Source: Curtobacterium sp. MCJR17_055
GTDB lineage: Bacteria; Actinomycetota; Actinomycetes; Actinomycetales; Microbacteriaceae
Assembly: GCF_003224335.1 (NCBI RefSeq)
Contig: NZ_QKLF01000003.1
Coordinates: 186,001 to 250,000, forward strand
Length of the DNA stretch: 64,000 bases
Direction of reading: 5' to 3'
The notes under the pieces are model-generated. The model made no database searches and was not told the origin of the DNA. It saw nothing but the letters and a program-made list of their open reading frames with translations. Positions 34,920 through 46,692 of the stretch are shown here, piece by piece (the first letter of the stretch is position 1; each line of letters opens with the position of its first letter). The position numbers and the translations under genes are program-made.

Positions 34920-35372
34920 ATGAGTGCTCGTTCGAAGGCCCGCAAGCGCGCCCTCGACATGCTGTACGTGGCCGAGGTGCGCGAGCTGCCGATCGCGGAC
35001 GTCCTCGCGACCGAGACGGTCCGCCACCTCGACCAGCCGGAGCGCGCCTCCAGCTGGGACTACGCGCGGCAGATCGTGACGGGCGTCGACGAGGCCCGGT
35101 ACGAGATCGACGGCGTCATCTCCGACCACGCGCAGGGCTGGGCGATCGCCCGGATGCCGGTCCTCGACCGCTGCATCCTGCGCATGGGCGTGTGGGAGAT
35201 CCGGTTCAACCCGGAGGTCCCGGACGCCGTGGCGATCGCGGAGGCCGTCGAGCTCGCCCAGTCGCTGTCCACCGACGACTCGGCCGGCTTCGTGAACGGC
35301 GTCCTCGGCGCCGTCGCGGAGGGCCGTGGACCGTCCGGTCGGACTGTCGCGGAGGACCGGGAGTCCCGCTAG
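34920..35372 (+). CDS. nusB: Transcription antitermination factor NusB
   Basis: All-helical RNA-binding factor that with NusE forms the boxA-binding complex for rRNA antitermination. The 150 residues begin [22 protein letters not shown] and contain the family [14 protein letters not shown] and [29 protein letters not shown]. The tail after residue 130 is variable. Its TAG stop forms the first three bases of the TAGGCT -10 element for the pyrimidine operon. Confidence 0.96.
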   Translation: MSARSKARKRALDMLYVAEVRELPIADVLATETVRHLDQPERASSWDYARQIVTGVDEARYEIDGVISDHAQGWAIARMPVLDRCILRMGVWEIRFNPEVPDAVAIAEAVELAQSLSTDDSAGFVNGVLGAVAEGRGPSGRTVAEDRESR

Positions 35373-35375
35373 GCT
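35370..35375 (+). promoter_or_regulatory. -10 element of the pyr operon
   Basis: TAGGCT overlapping the nusB stop codon; the expected start near 35382 gives a leader of about 68 nt before pyrR. Confidence 0.5.
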
Positions 35376-35387
35376 CGAACGCAACCA

Positions 35388-35447
35388 GCATCCTTTGATG
35401 CCGTCCAGTGAGGCGGGGGTCGTCCAGAGAGACGAGGAAGGAGGTCG
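35388..35447 (+). promoter_or_regulatory. PyrR-type leader with two candidate binding loops
   Basis: A GCATC/GATGC hairpin with loop CTTT (35388-35401) is followed by TCCAGTGAGG (35404-35413), which matches the PyrR binding-loop core UCCNGNGAGG. A second loop TCCAGAGAG (35423-35431) sits in a TCGTC/GACGA stem (35420-35435). The pyrR ribosome-binding site GAAGGAGG follows at once. PyrR bound to UMP or UTP represses pyr genes by binding such loops; in mycobacteria this blocks translation. The position directly before the ribosome-binding site fits translational control here, with no terminator hairpin or T-run in the leader. Confidence 0.65.
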
Positions 35448-35449
35448 GC

Positions 35450-36019
35450 GTGGGCACCAGAACGGTCCTGCAGCAGTCCGACATCACGCGTGCCCTGACA
35501 CGCATCTCACACGAGATCCTCGAGGCCAACCACGGCGGCTCGGACCTCGTGCTGCTCGGCATCCCGACCCGCGGGGCCGTCCTCGCCGAGCGCCTGGGTC
35601 GGGTCCTCGCCGACATCGAGCCCGGGTGGGAGTCCGCGTCCGGCGGCATCGGCACCGAGCGCGTCGGAGCACTCGACGTGACGATGTACCGCGACGACCT
35701 CGGTCGGGGCATCGGTCGGTCCCCGCACCGGACGGTCATCCCCGCCGGCGGCGTCGACGGCAAGGTCGTCGTCCTCGTCGACGACGTCCTCTACTCCGGC
35801 CGGACGGTCCGCGCGGCGCTCGACGCCCTGCAGGGCATCGGCCGCCCACGCGCCGTCCGCCTGGCGGTCCTCGTCGACCGGGGCCACCGCGAGCTGCCGA
35901 TCCGGGCCGACCACGTCGGCAAGAACCTGCCGACCGCGGGCGACGAGCGGGTCTCGCTGCACCTGACCGAGACCGACGGCGTCGACGAGGTCGTCATCGA
36001 GCAGGGCGGTGCGGCATGA
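35450..36019 (+). CDS. pyrR: Bifunctional pyr operon regulator/uracil phosphoribosyltransferase PyrR
   Basis: PyrR senses UMP/UTP and binds pyr mRNA; it also has uracil phosphoribosyltransferase activity. From GTG 35450 (GAAGGAGG six bases upstream) it has 189 residues with [15 protein letters not shown], the [16 protein letters not shown]-binding region, the PRPP motif [20 protein letters not shown] and [18 protein letters not shown]. An in-frame GTG at 35408 would place the start inside the leader and is unlikely. The stop overlaps the pyrB ATG by 4 bp. Confidence 0.95.
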   Translation: MGTRTVLQQSDITRALTRISHEILEANHGGSDLVLLGIPTRGAVLAERLGRVLADIEPGWESASGGIGTERVGALDVTMYRDDLGRGIGRSPHRTVIPAGGVDGKVVVLVDDVLYSGRTVRAALDALQGIGRPRAVRLAVLVDRGHRELPIRADHVGKNLPTAGDERVSLHLTETDGVDEVVIEQGGAA

Positions 36020-36975
36020 GGCACCTGCTCTCGACCGCGGACCTGTCGCGGGAGGAAGCCGTCCGCATCCTCGACGTCGCCGAGGAGATGGCGGAGGTGA
36101 ACACGCGCGAGGTCCGGAAGCTGCCGGCGCTGCGCGGCCGGACGGTCGTCAACCTGTTCTTCGAGGACTCGACCCGCACGCGGATCTCGTTCGAGGCGGC
36201 CGCCAAGCGCCTCTCCGCGGACGTCATCAACTTCGCCGCGAAGGGCTCGAGCGTCTCGAAGGGCGAGTCGCTCAAGGACACCGTGCAGACCCTCGACGCG
36301 ATGGGCATCGACGGCATCGTCATCCGCCACGGGGCGTCCGGCGCCCCGCGCGTCCTGGCCGAGGCCGACTGGATCGATGTGCCGGTCGTGAACGCCGGCG
36401 ACGGTACCCACGAGCACCCCACGCAGGCGCTCCTCGACGCGTTCACGATGCGCCGCCGGCTGCACGGCACGGCGAGCCGCGGGCAGGGCCTCGACGGCGT
36501 CCGCGTGCTCATCGTCGGCGACGTCCTGCACAGCCGCGTGGCCCGCAGCAACGCCTGGCTGCTCCGGACCCTCGGCGCCCACGTCACGTTCGCCGCGCCG
36601 CCGACGCTGCTGCCCGCGGTGGACCGCCCCTTCGGTGCCGCGGTCCAGCACGACCTCGACGCCGCACTGGCCGAGGACCCGGACGTCGTGATGACCCTGC
36701 GCATCCAGCAGGAGCGGATGAACGACGCCTTCTTCCCGAACCCGCGCGAGTACACCCGCCACTTCGGGCTCACCGCCGCGCGCTTCGCCCGGCTGCCCGA
36801 GCGCACGCTCGTGATGCACCCCGGCCCGATGAACCGCGGGCTCGAGATCGCCGGCGTGGCCGCCGACGACGCCCGCTCCACCGTGGTCGAGCAGGTCGCG
36901 AACGGCGTCTCGGTCCGGATGGCCGTGCTCTACCTCGCCCTCACCGGTGACCACCAGAAGGAGACCGTCGCATGA
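36016..36975 (+). CDS. pyrB: Aspartate carbamoyltransferase catalytic subunit
   Basis: Condenses carbamoyl phosphate with aspartate, the first committed pyrimidine step. The 319 residues carry [21 protein letters not shown] (carbamoyl-phosphate binding), [20 protein letters not shown] and [20 protein letters not shown]. No pyrI regulatory subunit gene is present, as expected for Gram-positive bacteria. The ATG overlaps the pyrR stop and its own stop overlaps pyrC by 4 bp, giving tight translational coupling. Confidence 0.98.
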   Translation: MRHLLSTADLSREEAVRILDVAEEMAEVNTREVRKLPALRGRTVVNLFFEDSTRTRISFEAAAKRLSADVINFAAKGSSVSKGESLKDTVQTLDAMGIDGIVIRHGASGAPRVLAEADWIDVPVVNAGDGTHEHPTQALLDAFTMRRRLHGTASRGQGLDGVRVLIVGDVLHSRVARSNAWLLRTLGAHVTFAAPPTLLPAVDRPFGAAVQHDLDAALAEDPDVVMTLRIQQERMNDAFFPNPREYTRHFGLTAARFARLPERTLVMHPGPMNRGLEIAGVAADDARSTVVEQVANGVSVRMAVLYLALTGDHQKETVA

Positions 36976-38327
36976 CCGCACACCTCATCCGCGGCGCGCA
37001 GCTGGTCGACGGCACCCGGGCCGACATCCGCCTGGAGGGTCGGCTCGTCACCGCGGTCGGGTCCGGTCTCGACACGGCCGGTGCCACGGTCGTCGACGCC
37101 GACGGGCTGCTCGCCCTGCCCGGTCTCGTCGACCTGCACACCCACCTCCGCGAACCCGGCCACGAGGAGTCCGAGACCGTGCTGTCCGGCTCACGGGCCG
37201 CCGCCGCCGGCGGGTTCACCGCGGTCAACGCGATGGCGAACTCCTCGCCGGTCGCCGACACCGCCGGGGTGGTCGAGCAGGTGCAGGCGCTCGGGGACGA
37301 CGCCGGCTACGTCACGGTCCGGCCGATCGGCGCCGTGTCGCAGGGCCTGCAGGGCACGCACCTGTCCGAGATCGGCGCGATGGCGACCTCGCGCGCGGCC
37401 GTCCGGGTGTTCTCCGACGACGGCTCGTGCGTCGCCGACCCGCTGCTCATGCGGCGCGCGCTCGAGTACATCAAGGGCTTCGGCGGGGTGCTCGCGCAGC
37501 ACGCCCAGGAACCCCGTCTGACCATCGGCGCGCAGATGAACGAGGGCCGGCTGTCCTCCGAGCTCGGCCTCGCCGGATGGCCCGCCGTGGCCGAGGAGTC
37601 GATCATCGCGCGCGACGTCCTGCTCGCCGACCACGTCGGTGCCCGGCTGCACGTCTGCCACGTCTCGACTGCGGGCAGCGTCGAGGTGATCCATTGGGCC
37701 AAGTCCCGCGGGATCGACGTGACGGCGGAGGTCACCCCGCACCACCTCGTCCTGACCGAGGACCTCATCGCGGGCCACGACGGTGCGCCCGGGTACGACG
37801 CCCGCTACAAGGTCAACCCGCCCCTCCGCAGTCGTGAGGACGTCGACGCGCTCCGCGCGGCCCTCGCCGACGGCACGATCGACATCGTCGCCACCGACCA
37901 CGCGCCGCACCCGGCCGAGGCGAAGCACTGCGAGTGGCCGGCCGCCGCGAACGGGATGGTCGGGCTCGAGTCGGCGCTCAGCGTCGTGCACGCCGCCGTG
38001 GTGGCCGACGGTCGCCTCGACTGGGCCGACGTCGCCCGGGTGCTCTCGAGCGCGCCGGCCCGGATCGGCCAGGTCGCCGGCCACGGGCACGCGATCGCCG
38101 AGGGGGCACCGGCCGAGGTCACGTTGTACGACCCGGCCGCCGTGCGCACGTTCTCGGTCGACGACCTGCACGGACAGTCGCAGAACTCGCCGTACCTCGG
38201 CATGCGCCTGCCCGGCCGGGTGGTCGCCACGTTCCACCACGGCATGCCCACCGTCCTCGACGGTGAACTGCTCGACGCCGGGACGGTCGCGGCACGGGCC
38301 GCGCACGAGCGGGCGGCGACCGCATGA
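36972..38327 (+). CDS. pyrC: Dihydroorotase
   Basis: Amidohydrolase-fold zinc enzyme that cyclises carbamoyl aspartate to dihydroorotate. The 451 residues have the metal-binding [19 protein letters not shown] near residue 50, the [14 protein letters not shown] and [12 protein letters not shown] histidines, and the catalytic Asp in [14 protein letters not shown]. This is the long class I-type dihydroorotase. ATG overlaps the pyrB stop; its stop overlaps the following membrane protein by 4 bp. Confidence 0.97.
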   Translation: MTAHLIRGAQLVDGTRADIRLEGRLVTAVGSGLDTAGATVVDADGLLALPGLVDLHTHLREPGHEESETVLSGSRAAAAGGFTAVNAMANSSPVADTAGVVEQVQALGDDAGYVTVRPIGAVSQGLQGTHLSEIGAMATSRAAVRVFSDDGSCVADPLLMRRALEYIKGFGGVLAQHAQEPRLTIGAQMNEGRLSSELGLAGWPAVAEESIIARDVLLADHVGARLHVCHVSTAGSVEVIHWAKSRGIDVTAEVTPHHLVLTEDLIAGHDGAPGYDARYKVNPPLRSREDVDALRAALADGTIDIVATDHAPHPAEAKHCEWPAAANGMVGLESALSVVHAAVVADGRLDWADVARVLSSAPARIGQVAGHGHAIAEGAPAEVTLYDPAAVRTFSVDDLHGQSQNSPYLGMRLPGRVVATFHHGMPTVLDGELLDAGTVAARAAHERAATA

Positions 38328-38866
38328 GCGGTGACACGGCGCGCTGGCTGCTCGGCGGGGTGATCCTGCTCGCGGTGGCGGCGCTGTTCGTCGTGATGGC
38401 CCGCACGTGGCGGACGCGCAGCCGACGGCAGGCGGAGGCCGTGCCTCCCGTCCCGGTCCCAGCGGACCCCGGGCCCGTGGTCGGGTCGTGGGACGGGTTC
38501 ACCGTCGCGACGACCCGCGCCGACGAGCCGCTCGAACGCATCACGGCCGGCGGCCTCGGGTTCCGCGGCCGCGGCGGTGTGACGGTCCACCGGTCCGGCG
38601 TCGTGCTGCACCACGCCGGCACGGACGACCGCTGGATCGCCCGGAGCGCGGTGCGCGGTGCCGACCGGGCCACGTGGGCCATCGACCGGGTGGTCGAGCC
38701 CGGGGGACTGGTCCGACTGCGATGGACGGCGACCGGCGCCGCAGCTGCGACGGACCTCGACACCTACTTCCGGTTCCCCCAGGGCGACGCGGACGCGCTC
38801 CGCGCGCTGCAGGGACCGGCGATGACGAACGACTCCCCGCACACCGCGGGCGAAGGGACGAACTGA
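38324..38866 (+). CDS. Single-pass membrane protein with PH-like domain, pyr operon
   Basis: A 180-residue protein: an N-terminal membrane helix (about residues 8-27), a basic stop-transfer segment ([10 protein letters not shown]), a Pro/Val-rich linker and a beta-rich domain (about 55-165) resembling bacterial PH-like domains. It is translationally coupled to pyrC (ATGA overlap) and carA (TGATG overlap). A gene of this type sits between pyrC and carA in many Actinobacteria, so a link to the pathway is likely, but its function is not known to me. Orotate or uracil transport is improbable with one helix. Confidence 0.8.
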   Translation: MSGDTARWLLGGVILLAVAALFVVMARTWRTRSRRQAEAVPPVPVPADPGPVVGSWDGFTVATTRADEPLERITAGGLGFRGRGGVTVHRSGVVLHHAGTDDRWIARSAVRGADRATWAIDRVVEPGGLVRLRWTATGAAAATDLDTYFRFPQGDADALRALQGPAMTNDSPHTAGEGTN

Positions 38867-40079
38867 TGACACGCGAACGGGCCGTACTGGTCCTCGAGGA
38901 CGGCACCCGGTACGACGGCTGGGCCTACGGCGCCCGCGGGCGCACGCTCGGCGAGGTGGTCTTCGCGACCGGCATGACCGGCTACCAGGAGACGCTCACC
39001 GACCCGTCGTACGCGGGCCAGATCGTGGTGCAGACGGCACCGCACATCGGCAACACGGGGGTGAACGACGAGGACCCCGAGTCCCGGCGCATCTGGGTCG
39101 CCGGGTACGTCGTGCGCGACCCCAGCCGGGTGGTGTCGAACCACCGGGCCAACGCCTCGCTCGACGAGCACCTCGTGCGCGACGGCATCGTCGGCATCTC
39201 CGGGATCGACACCCGGGCCCTGACCCGGCGCATCCGCGACGCCGGCGCGATGAAGGGCGGTGTCTTCAGCGGGGCCGACGCGACGCTCGACGCCGACGAG
39301 CAGCTCCGGATCGTCACCGAGCAGACCGGCATGACGGGCAGGAACCTGTCCGCCGAGGTCTCCACGGCCGAGGAGTACGTGGTCGCGCCGGTCGGGGAGC
39401 GGATCGGCACGCTGGCCGTCCTCGACCTCGGCGTCAAGGCGTCCACCACGCGGTACCTGTCCGAGCGCGGCTTCGAGGTGCACGTGCTGCCGCAGGACGT
39501 CACCGTCGAGCGGCTACGCGAGCTCGACCCCGACGCGCTGTTCTACTCGAACGGCCCCGGCGACCCGGCCGCCTCCGACGCCCAGGTGTCGCTCCTGCAG
39601 GACAGCCTGCGCGACGGCCGACCGTTCTTCGGCATCTGCTTCGGCAACCAGCTGCTCGGCCGCGCGCTCGGCTTCGGCACCTACAAGCTGCCGTTCGGCC
39701 ACCGCGGGATCAACCAGCCGGTGCTCGACACCACGACGGGCAAGGTGGAGATCACGAGTCAGAACCACGGCTTCGCGGTCGACGCCCCGGTCGGGGAGAC
39801 CCTCGAGTCGCCGGTCGGTTTCGGCCGGGTCGAGGTGTCGCACTACTCGCTGAACGACAACGTCGTCGAGGGCCTCCGCGCGCTCGACATGCCCGCGTTC
39901 AGCGTGCAGTACCACCCCGAGGCGGCCGCCGGACCGCACGACAGCATGTACCTGTTCGACCGCTTCCGGGACATGGTCCTCGCCCGACGACAGGGGGAGC
40001 CGCTCGACGCGGCCACCGCCGACGCGACCACCCCCGCCGCCGACGTCACGACCGCCGACACCACGAAGGAGGGCAACTG

Positions 40080-40080
<1 letters not shown>
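38866..40080 (+). CDS. carA: Carbamoyl-phosphate synthase small subunit
   Basis: Glutamine amidotransferase subunit supplying ammonia to CarB. The 404 residues include an N-terminal swivel domain ([36 protein letters not shown]) and a class I glutaminase with [16 protein letters not shown] (nucleophile Cys) and the catalytic His-Glu in [12 protein letters not shown]. The usual His after the nucleophile elbow (GHQ) is Asn here (GNQ). The last 30 residues, rich in Ala/Thr/Asp, are an unconserved extension. The stop overlaps the carB ATG by 1 bp. Confidence 0.97.
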
Positions 40081-43354
<3,274 letters not shown>

Positions 43355-43358
<4 letters not shown>

Positions 43359-44215
43359 CGCCGTTCGGCGTCCGGCTCGCGGCCGCCATCGACGCGCGCT
43401 CGGCCCTGTGCGTCGGGATCGACCCCCACGCCGCCACCCTGGCGGCGTGGGGGCTCGGCCGCGACGAGGAGGGCCTCACGGCGTTCGGCGCCACCCTCGT
43501 CGACGCGGCCGCGGGCCGTGCGGCCGTCGTGAAGCCGCAGGTCGCGTTCTTCGAGGCCGCCGGGGCGGCCGGGTTCCGGGCGCTCGAGGCGACGATCCGT
43601 CGGGCGCGGGACGCGGGCCTCCTGGTCGTGGCCGACGTGAAGCGCGGCGACATCGGGTCCACCGGGGACGACTACGCGCTCGCCTGGCTGGACCGCGACG
43701 GGCCGTTCGCGGCGGACGCGATGACCGTGTCGCCGTACCTGGGGTACGCCTCGCTCGCCGGGACGATCCGCGTCGCCCGTGCGCACGGAGCGGGTGTGTT
43801 CGTGCTCGCCGCGACGAGCAACCCGGAGGCACGCGTGCTCCAGACGGCGGTGGTGGCCGAGGGGCCGCGTGCCGGTCGGACCGTGGCGGCCGGTATCGTC
43901 GTGGACGTGGCAGACGAGAACCGGACGACGGCCGACCAGGCCCTGGGGGACGTCGGGCTCGTGCTCGGCGCGACGCTCGACCTCGACGACTTCGGCATCA
44001 CCGCCGACGACATCGGCGCGGCGCCGGTGCTCGCGCCCGGGTTCGGCGCGCAGGGCGCACGCATCGGGGACCTCCGCGGGCTGTACGGCAGCCGTGCCGA
44101 GCAGGTCCTGGTGAACGAGTCGCGCGGCCTGCTCGTCGACGGTCCGGACGCCGTCGCCGGCCTGGTGGCGGACCGCGCGGAGCGGATCGCGCGCGCCCTG
44201 GCGGTGGCCGCGTGA
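43355..44215 (+). CDS. pyrF: Orotidine 5'-phosphate decarboxylase (type 2)
   Basis: Final UMP-forming step. The 286 residues belong to the longer actinobacterial type 2 family: [29 protein letters not shown], and the catalytic Asp-Lys array in [26 protein letters not shown] at 43355 (GTGA overlap with the carB stop) is preferred; the adjacent GTG at 43352 would add one residue. pyrD and pyrE are not in the window. Confidence 0.95.
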
Positions 44216-45174
44216 CCGAGCAGACCGGGGCAGCGCCCGACACGTCCACGGACGACCGCGCCGAGCTCCCCGCGCACCGGAACCCGCCGGAGGTCGACCG
44301 TGTCGCGGCCGCGAAGGCCGCCGTCGCCGCACGACGAGCACGTGCCGCCGTCAAGGCCGCGGTGGCGTCGGGGGAGCGGTCGCCGCTCGAGGTCGCCAAG
44401 GCCGCGTGGTCGGAGGACGAGTCGGTCGTCGCGGCGACCGCCGCCGAGCGGTCGCTCCGGGTGCGGGACCTCCTCACGAGCCTGCCCGGTGTCGGTCCGG
44501 CCCGGGCCGAGGCCGTGATGGGCGCCCTCCGCATCGCGCCGTCCAAGCGCCTGGGTGGCCTCGGCAGTCGACAGCGCACCGAGCTCGCGGACTGGTTGGC
44601 GGCACGTGGGCGCAAGCGGGGGGCCTCGAAGCTCGTCGTGCTCGCGGGGCCGACCGCGGTCGGGAAGGGCACCGTCAGTGCGCACATCCGCGAGCAGTAC
44701 CCCGAGGTGAACCTCAGCGTGTCCGCGACGACCCGCAAGCCCCGCCCGGGCGAGGTCGACGGCGTGCACTACTACTTCGTCGACGACGCCGAGTTCGACC
44801 GGATGATCCGCGACCGCGAACTGCTCGAGTACGCCACCGTGCACAACTCGTACCGGTACGGCACCCCGCGGCCGCCGATCGACCGTGCGCTCGACGCCGG
44901 CGAGAAGGTCATGCTCGAGATCGACCTGCAGGGTGCCCGGCAGGTGCGGGACGCCATGCCCGAGGCGGTGCTCGTGTTCCTGCTGCCGCCGACCTGGGAC
45001 GAACTCGTCCGACGGCTCATCGGCCGCGGCACCGAGTCCGCCGAGGAGCAGGCCCGGCGGCTCGAGACCGCGAAGGTGGAGCTCGCCGCGCAGGACGAGT
45101 TCGACGTGCGGATCGTGAACTCGGATGTCAGCACGGCGGCACGCGAGGTCGTAGACTTGTTCTCTGCGCCCTGA
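44212..45174 (+). CDS. gmk: Fused integration host factor (mIHF) - guanylate kinase
   Basis: A 320-residue two-domain protein. Residues 1 to about 135 match actinobacterial integration host factor (mIHF), a nucleoid DNA-binding protein: an Ala-rich helix ([20 protein letters not shown]), then [20 protein letters not shown] and [16 protein letters not shown]. Residues from about 139 are a complete guanylate kinase (GMP to GDP) with P-loop [28 protein letters not shown] and [16 protein letters not shown]. In most Actinobacteria mihF and gmk are separate adjacent genes at this very place (pyrF-mihF-gmk-rpoZ). There is no stop and no good internal start between the domains. The GTG start overlaps the pyrF stop. 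Confidence 0.93.
   Translation: MTEQTGAAPDTSTDDRAELPAHRNPPEVDRVAAAKAAVAARRARAAVKAAVASGERSPLEVAKAAWSEDESVVAATAAERSLRVRDLLTSLPGVGPARAEAVMGALRIAPSKRLGGLGSRQRTELADWLAARGRKRGASKLVVLAGPTAVGKGTVSAHIREQYPEVNLSVSATTRKPRPGEVDGVHYYFVDDAEFDRMIRDRELLEYATVHNSYRYGTPRPPIDRALDAGEKVMLEIDLQGARQVRDAMPEAVLVFLLPPTWDELVRRLIGRGTESAEEQARRLETAKVELAAQDEFDVRIVNSDVSTAAREVVDLFSAP
45152..45157 (+). promoter_or_regulatory. -10 element for rpoZ inside gmk
   Basis: TAGACT about 46 nt before the rpoZ ATG, within the last codons of gmk; the leader ends in GAGGAG. Confidence 0.45.
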
Positions 45175-45203
45175 CGGGTGCACCGACGACGAGGAGCAAC
45201 CCC

Positions 45204-45467
45204 ATGGCCAACCCCCAGGGCATCATCGACCCGCCCATCGACGACCTGCTCAGCAAGGTCGAGTCGAAGTACGCGCTCGTGATCTTCGCCTCCAAGCGCG
45301 CCCGCCAGATCAACGACTACTACGCCGACCTGCACGAGGGCTCGCTCTTCGACAACGTCGGTCCGCTCGTCGACTCGACGATCGACGACAAGCCGCTCTC
45401 GGTCGCGCTCCACGAGATCAACGAGGACAAGCTGACCGTCACCAAGCAGCAGCAGCCCACCGTCTGA
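45204..45467 (+). CDS. rpoZ: RNA polymerase omega subunit
   Basis: Small subunit that helps assemble the beta-prime subunit into RNA polymerase. The 87 residues have the omega signature [26 protein letters not shown] and [22 protein letters not shown] lies eight bases before the ATG. metK begins 5 bp downstream, so both probably share a transcript. Confidence 0.96.
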   Translation: MANPQGIIDPPIDDLLSKVESKYALVIFASKRARQINDYYADLHEGSLFDNVGPLVDSTIDDKPLSVALHEINEDKLTVTKQQQPTV

Positions 45468-45472
45468 TCCCG

Positions 45473-46684
45473 GTGACGAGCGCACTCCGTCTCTTCACGT
45501 CGGAATCGGTGACCGAAGGCCACCCCGACAAGATCTGCGACCAGATCTCGGACGCCATCCTGGACGCCCTCCTCACGGTCGACCCGCACGCCCGGGTCGC
45601 CGTCGAGACGATGGTGACGACCGGGCTCGTGCACGTCGCCGGCGAGGTCACCACCTCCGGCTACGTCGAGATCCCGCAGCTGGTCCGTGACGTCATCACG
45701 GGCATCGGCTACGACTCCTCCGACGTGAGCTTCGACGGCCGTACCTGTGGCGTCGAGATCTCGATCGGAGCGCAGTCGCCCGACATCGCGCAGGGCGTCG
45801 ACGAGTCGCTCGACACCCGCTCGGGTGCCGGGGTGGACCCGCTCGACCGCCAGGGCGCGGGCGACCAGGGCATCATGTTCGGCTTCGCGACGAACGAGAC
45901 GCCCGAGTACATGCCCGTCGCCATCTGGCTCGCACACCGCCTGGCGGAGAAGCTCGCAGCGGTCCGCAAGTCCGGTGAGCTGACGTACCTGCGCCCGGAC
46001 GGCAAGACCCAGGTCACGGTCGGGTACGACGGCATCACGCCGAAGACCGTCGAGACCGTGGTGCTGTCGACGCAGCACGCGCCGAGCGTCACGCTCGAGC
46101 AGCTGACGGCCGACATCACCGAGCACGTCATCCGTCCGGTCCTCGACCTGGTGGACCTCGACTCGTCCCGGGTGGACGTCATCGTGAACCCGACCGGTCG
46201 GTTCGAGATCGGCGGGCCCCAGGGCGACGCCGGCCTGACCGGGCGCAAGGTGATCGTCGACACCTACGGTGGGGCCTCGCGGCACGGCGGTGGCGCGTTC
46301 AGCGGCAAGGACCCCTCGAAGGTGGACCGCTCGGCGGCGTACGCCCTGCGCTGGGTCGCCAAGAACGCCGTCGCGGCGGGACTCGCCGACCGGCTCGAGG
46401 TGCAGGTCGCCTACGCGATCGGTCGCGCCAAGCCGGTCGGTCTGTACGTCGAGTCCTTCGGCACCGGCCACGTCGACGACGCCACGATCGAAGCCGCGAT
46501 CACCGAGGTGTTCGACCTCCGACCGGCCGCGATCATCCGCGACCTCGACCTGCTCACGCCGAAGTACGCGAAGACGGCGACCTACGGGCACTTCGGTCGC
46601 GACCTGCCCGGATTCACCTGGGAGCAGCTCGACCGCGTCGAGGAGCTCCGCACCGCGGCAGGACTCGTCCCCGCCACCGCCTGA
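45473..46684 (+). CDS. metK: S-adenosylmethionine synthetase
   Basis: Forms SAM from methionine and ATP. The 403 residues carry [40 protein letters not shown], the P-loop-like [20 protein letters not shown] and the C-terminal domain ending [16 protein letters not shown]. The GTG start is 5 bp after rpoZ without an obvious Shine-Dalgarno, implying coupling. priA follows after 8 bp. Confidence 0.98.
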   Translation: MTSALRLFTSESVTEGHPDKICDQISDAILDALLTVDPHARVAVETMVTTGLVHVAGEVTTSGYVEIPQLVRDVITGIGYDSSDVSFDGRTCGVEISIGAQSPDIAQGVDESLDTRSGAGVDPLDRQGAGDQGIMFGFATNETPEYMPVAIWLAHRLAEKLAAVRKSGELTYLRPDGKTQVTVGYDGITPKTVETVVLSTQHAPSVTLEQLTADITEHVIRPVLDLVDLDSSRVDVIVNPTGRFEIGGPQGDAGLTGRKVIVDTYGGASRHGGGAFSGKDPSKVDRSAAYALRWVAKNAVAAGLADRLEVQVAYAIGRAKPVGLYVESFGTGHVDDATIEAAITEVFDLRPAAIIRDLDLLTPKYAKTATYGHFGRDLPGFTWEQLDRVEELRTAAGLVPATA

Positions 46685-46692
46685 GGCCCTCC

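Noticed and set aside
35326..36015. An upstream extension of pyrB covering pyrR in another frame
   Set aside because: Arg/Pro/Gly-rich, antisense-like composition; the pyrB family start at 36016 with an ATGA overlap is clear and pyrR occupies the DNA.
39601..39660. CarA glutaminase inactivation because GNQ replaces GHQ
   Set aside because: The nucleophile Cys and the catalytic His-Glu pair are intact; the changed residue flanks the elbow and is not itself catalytic.
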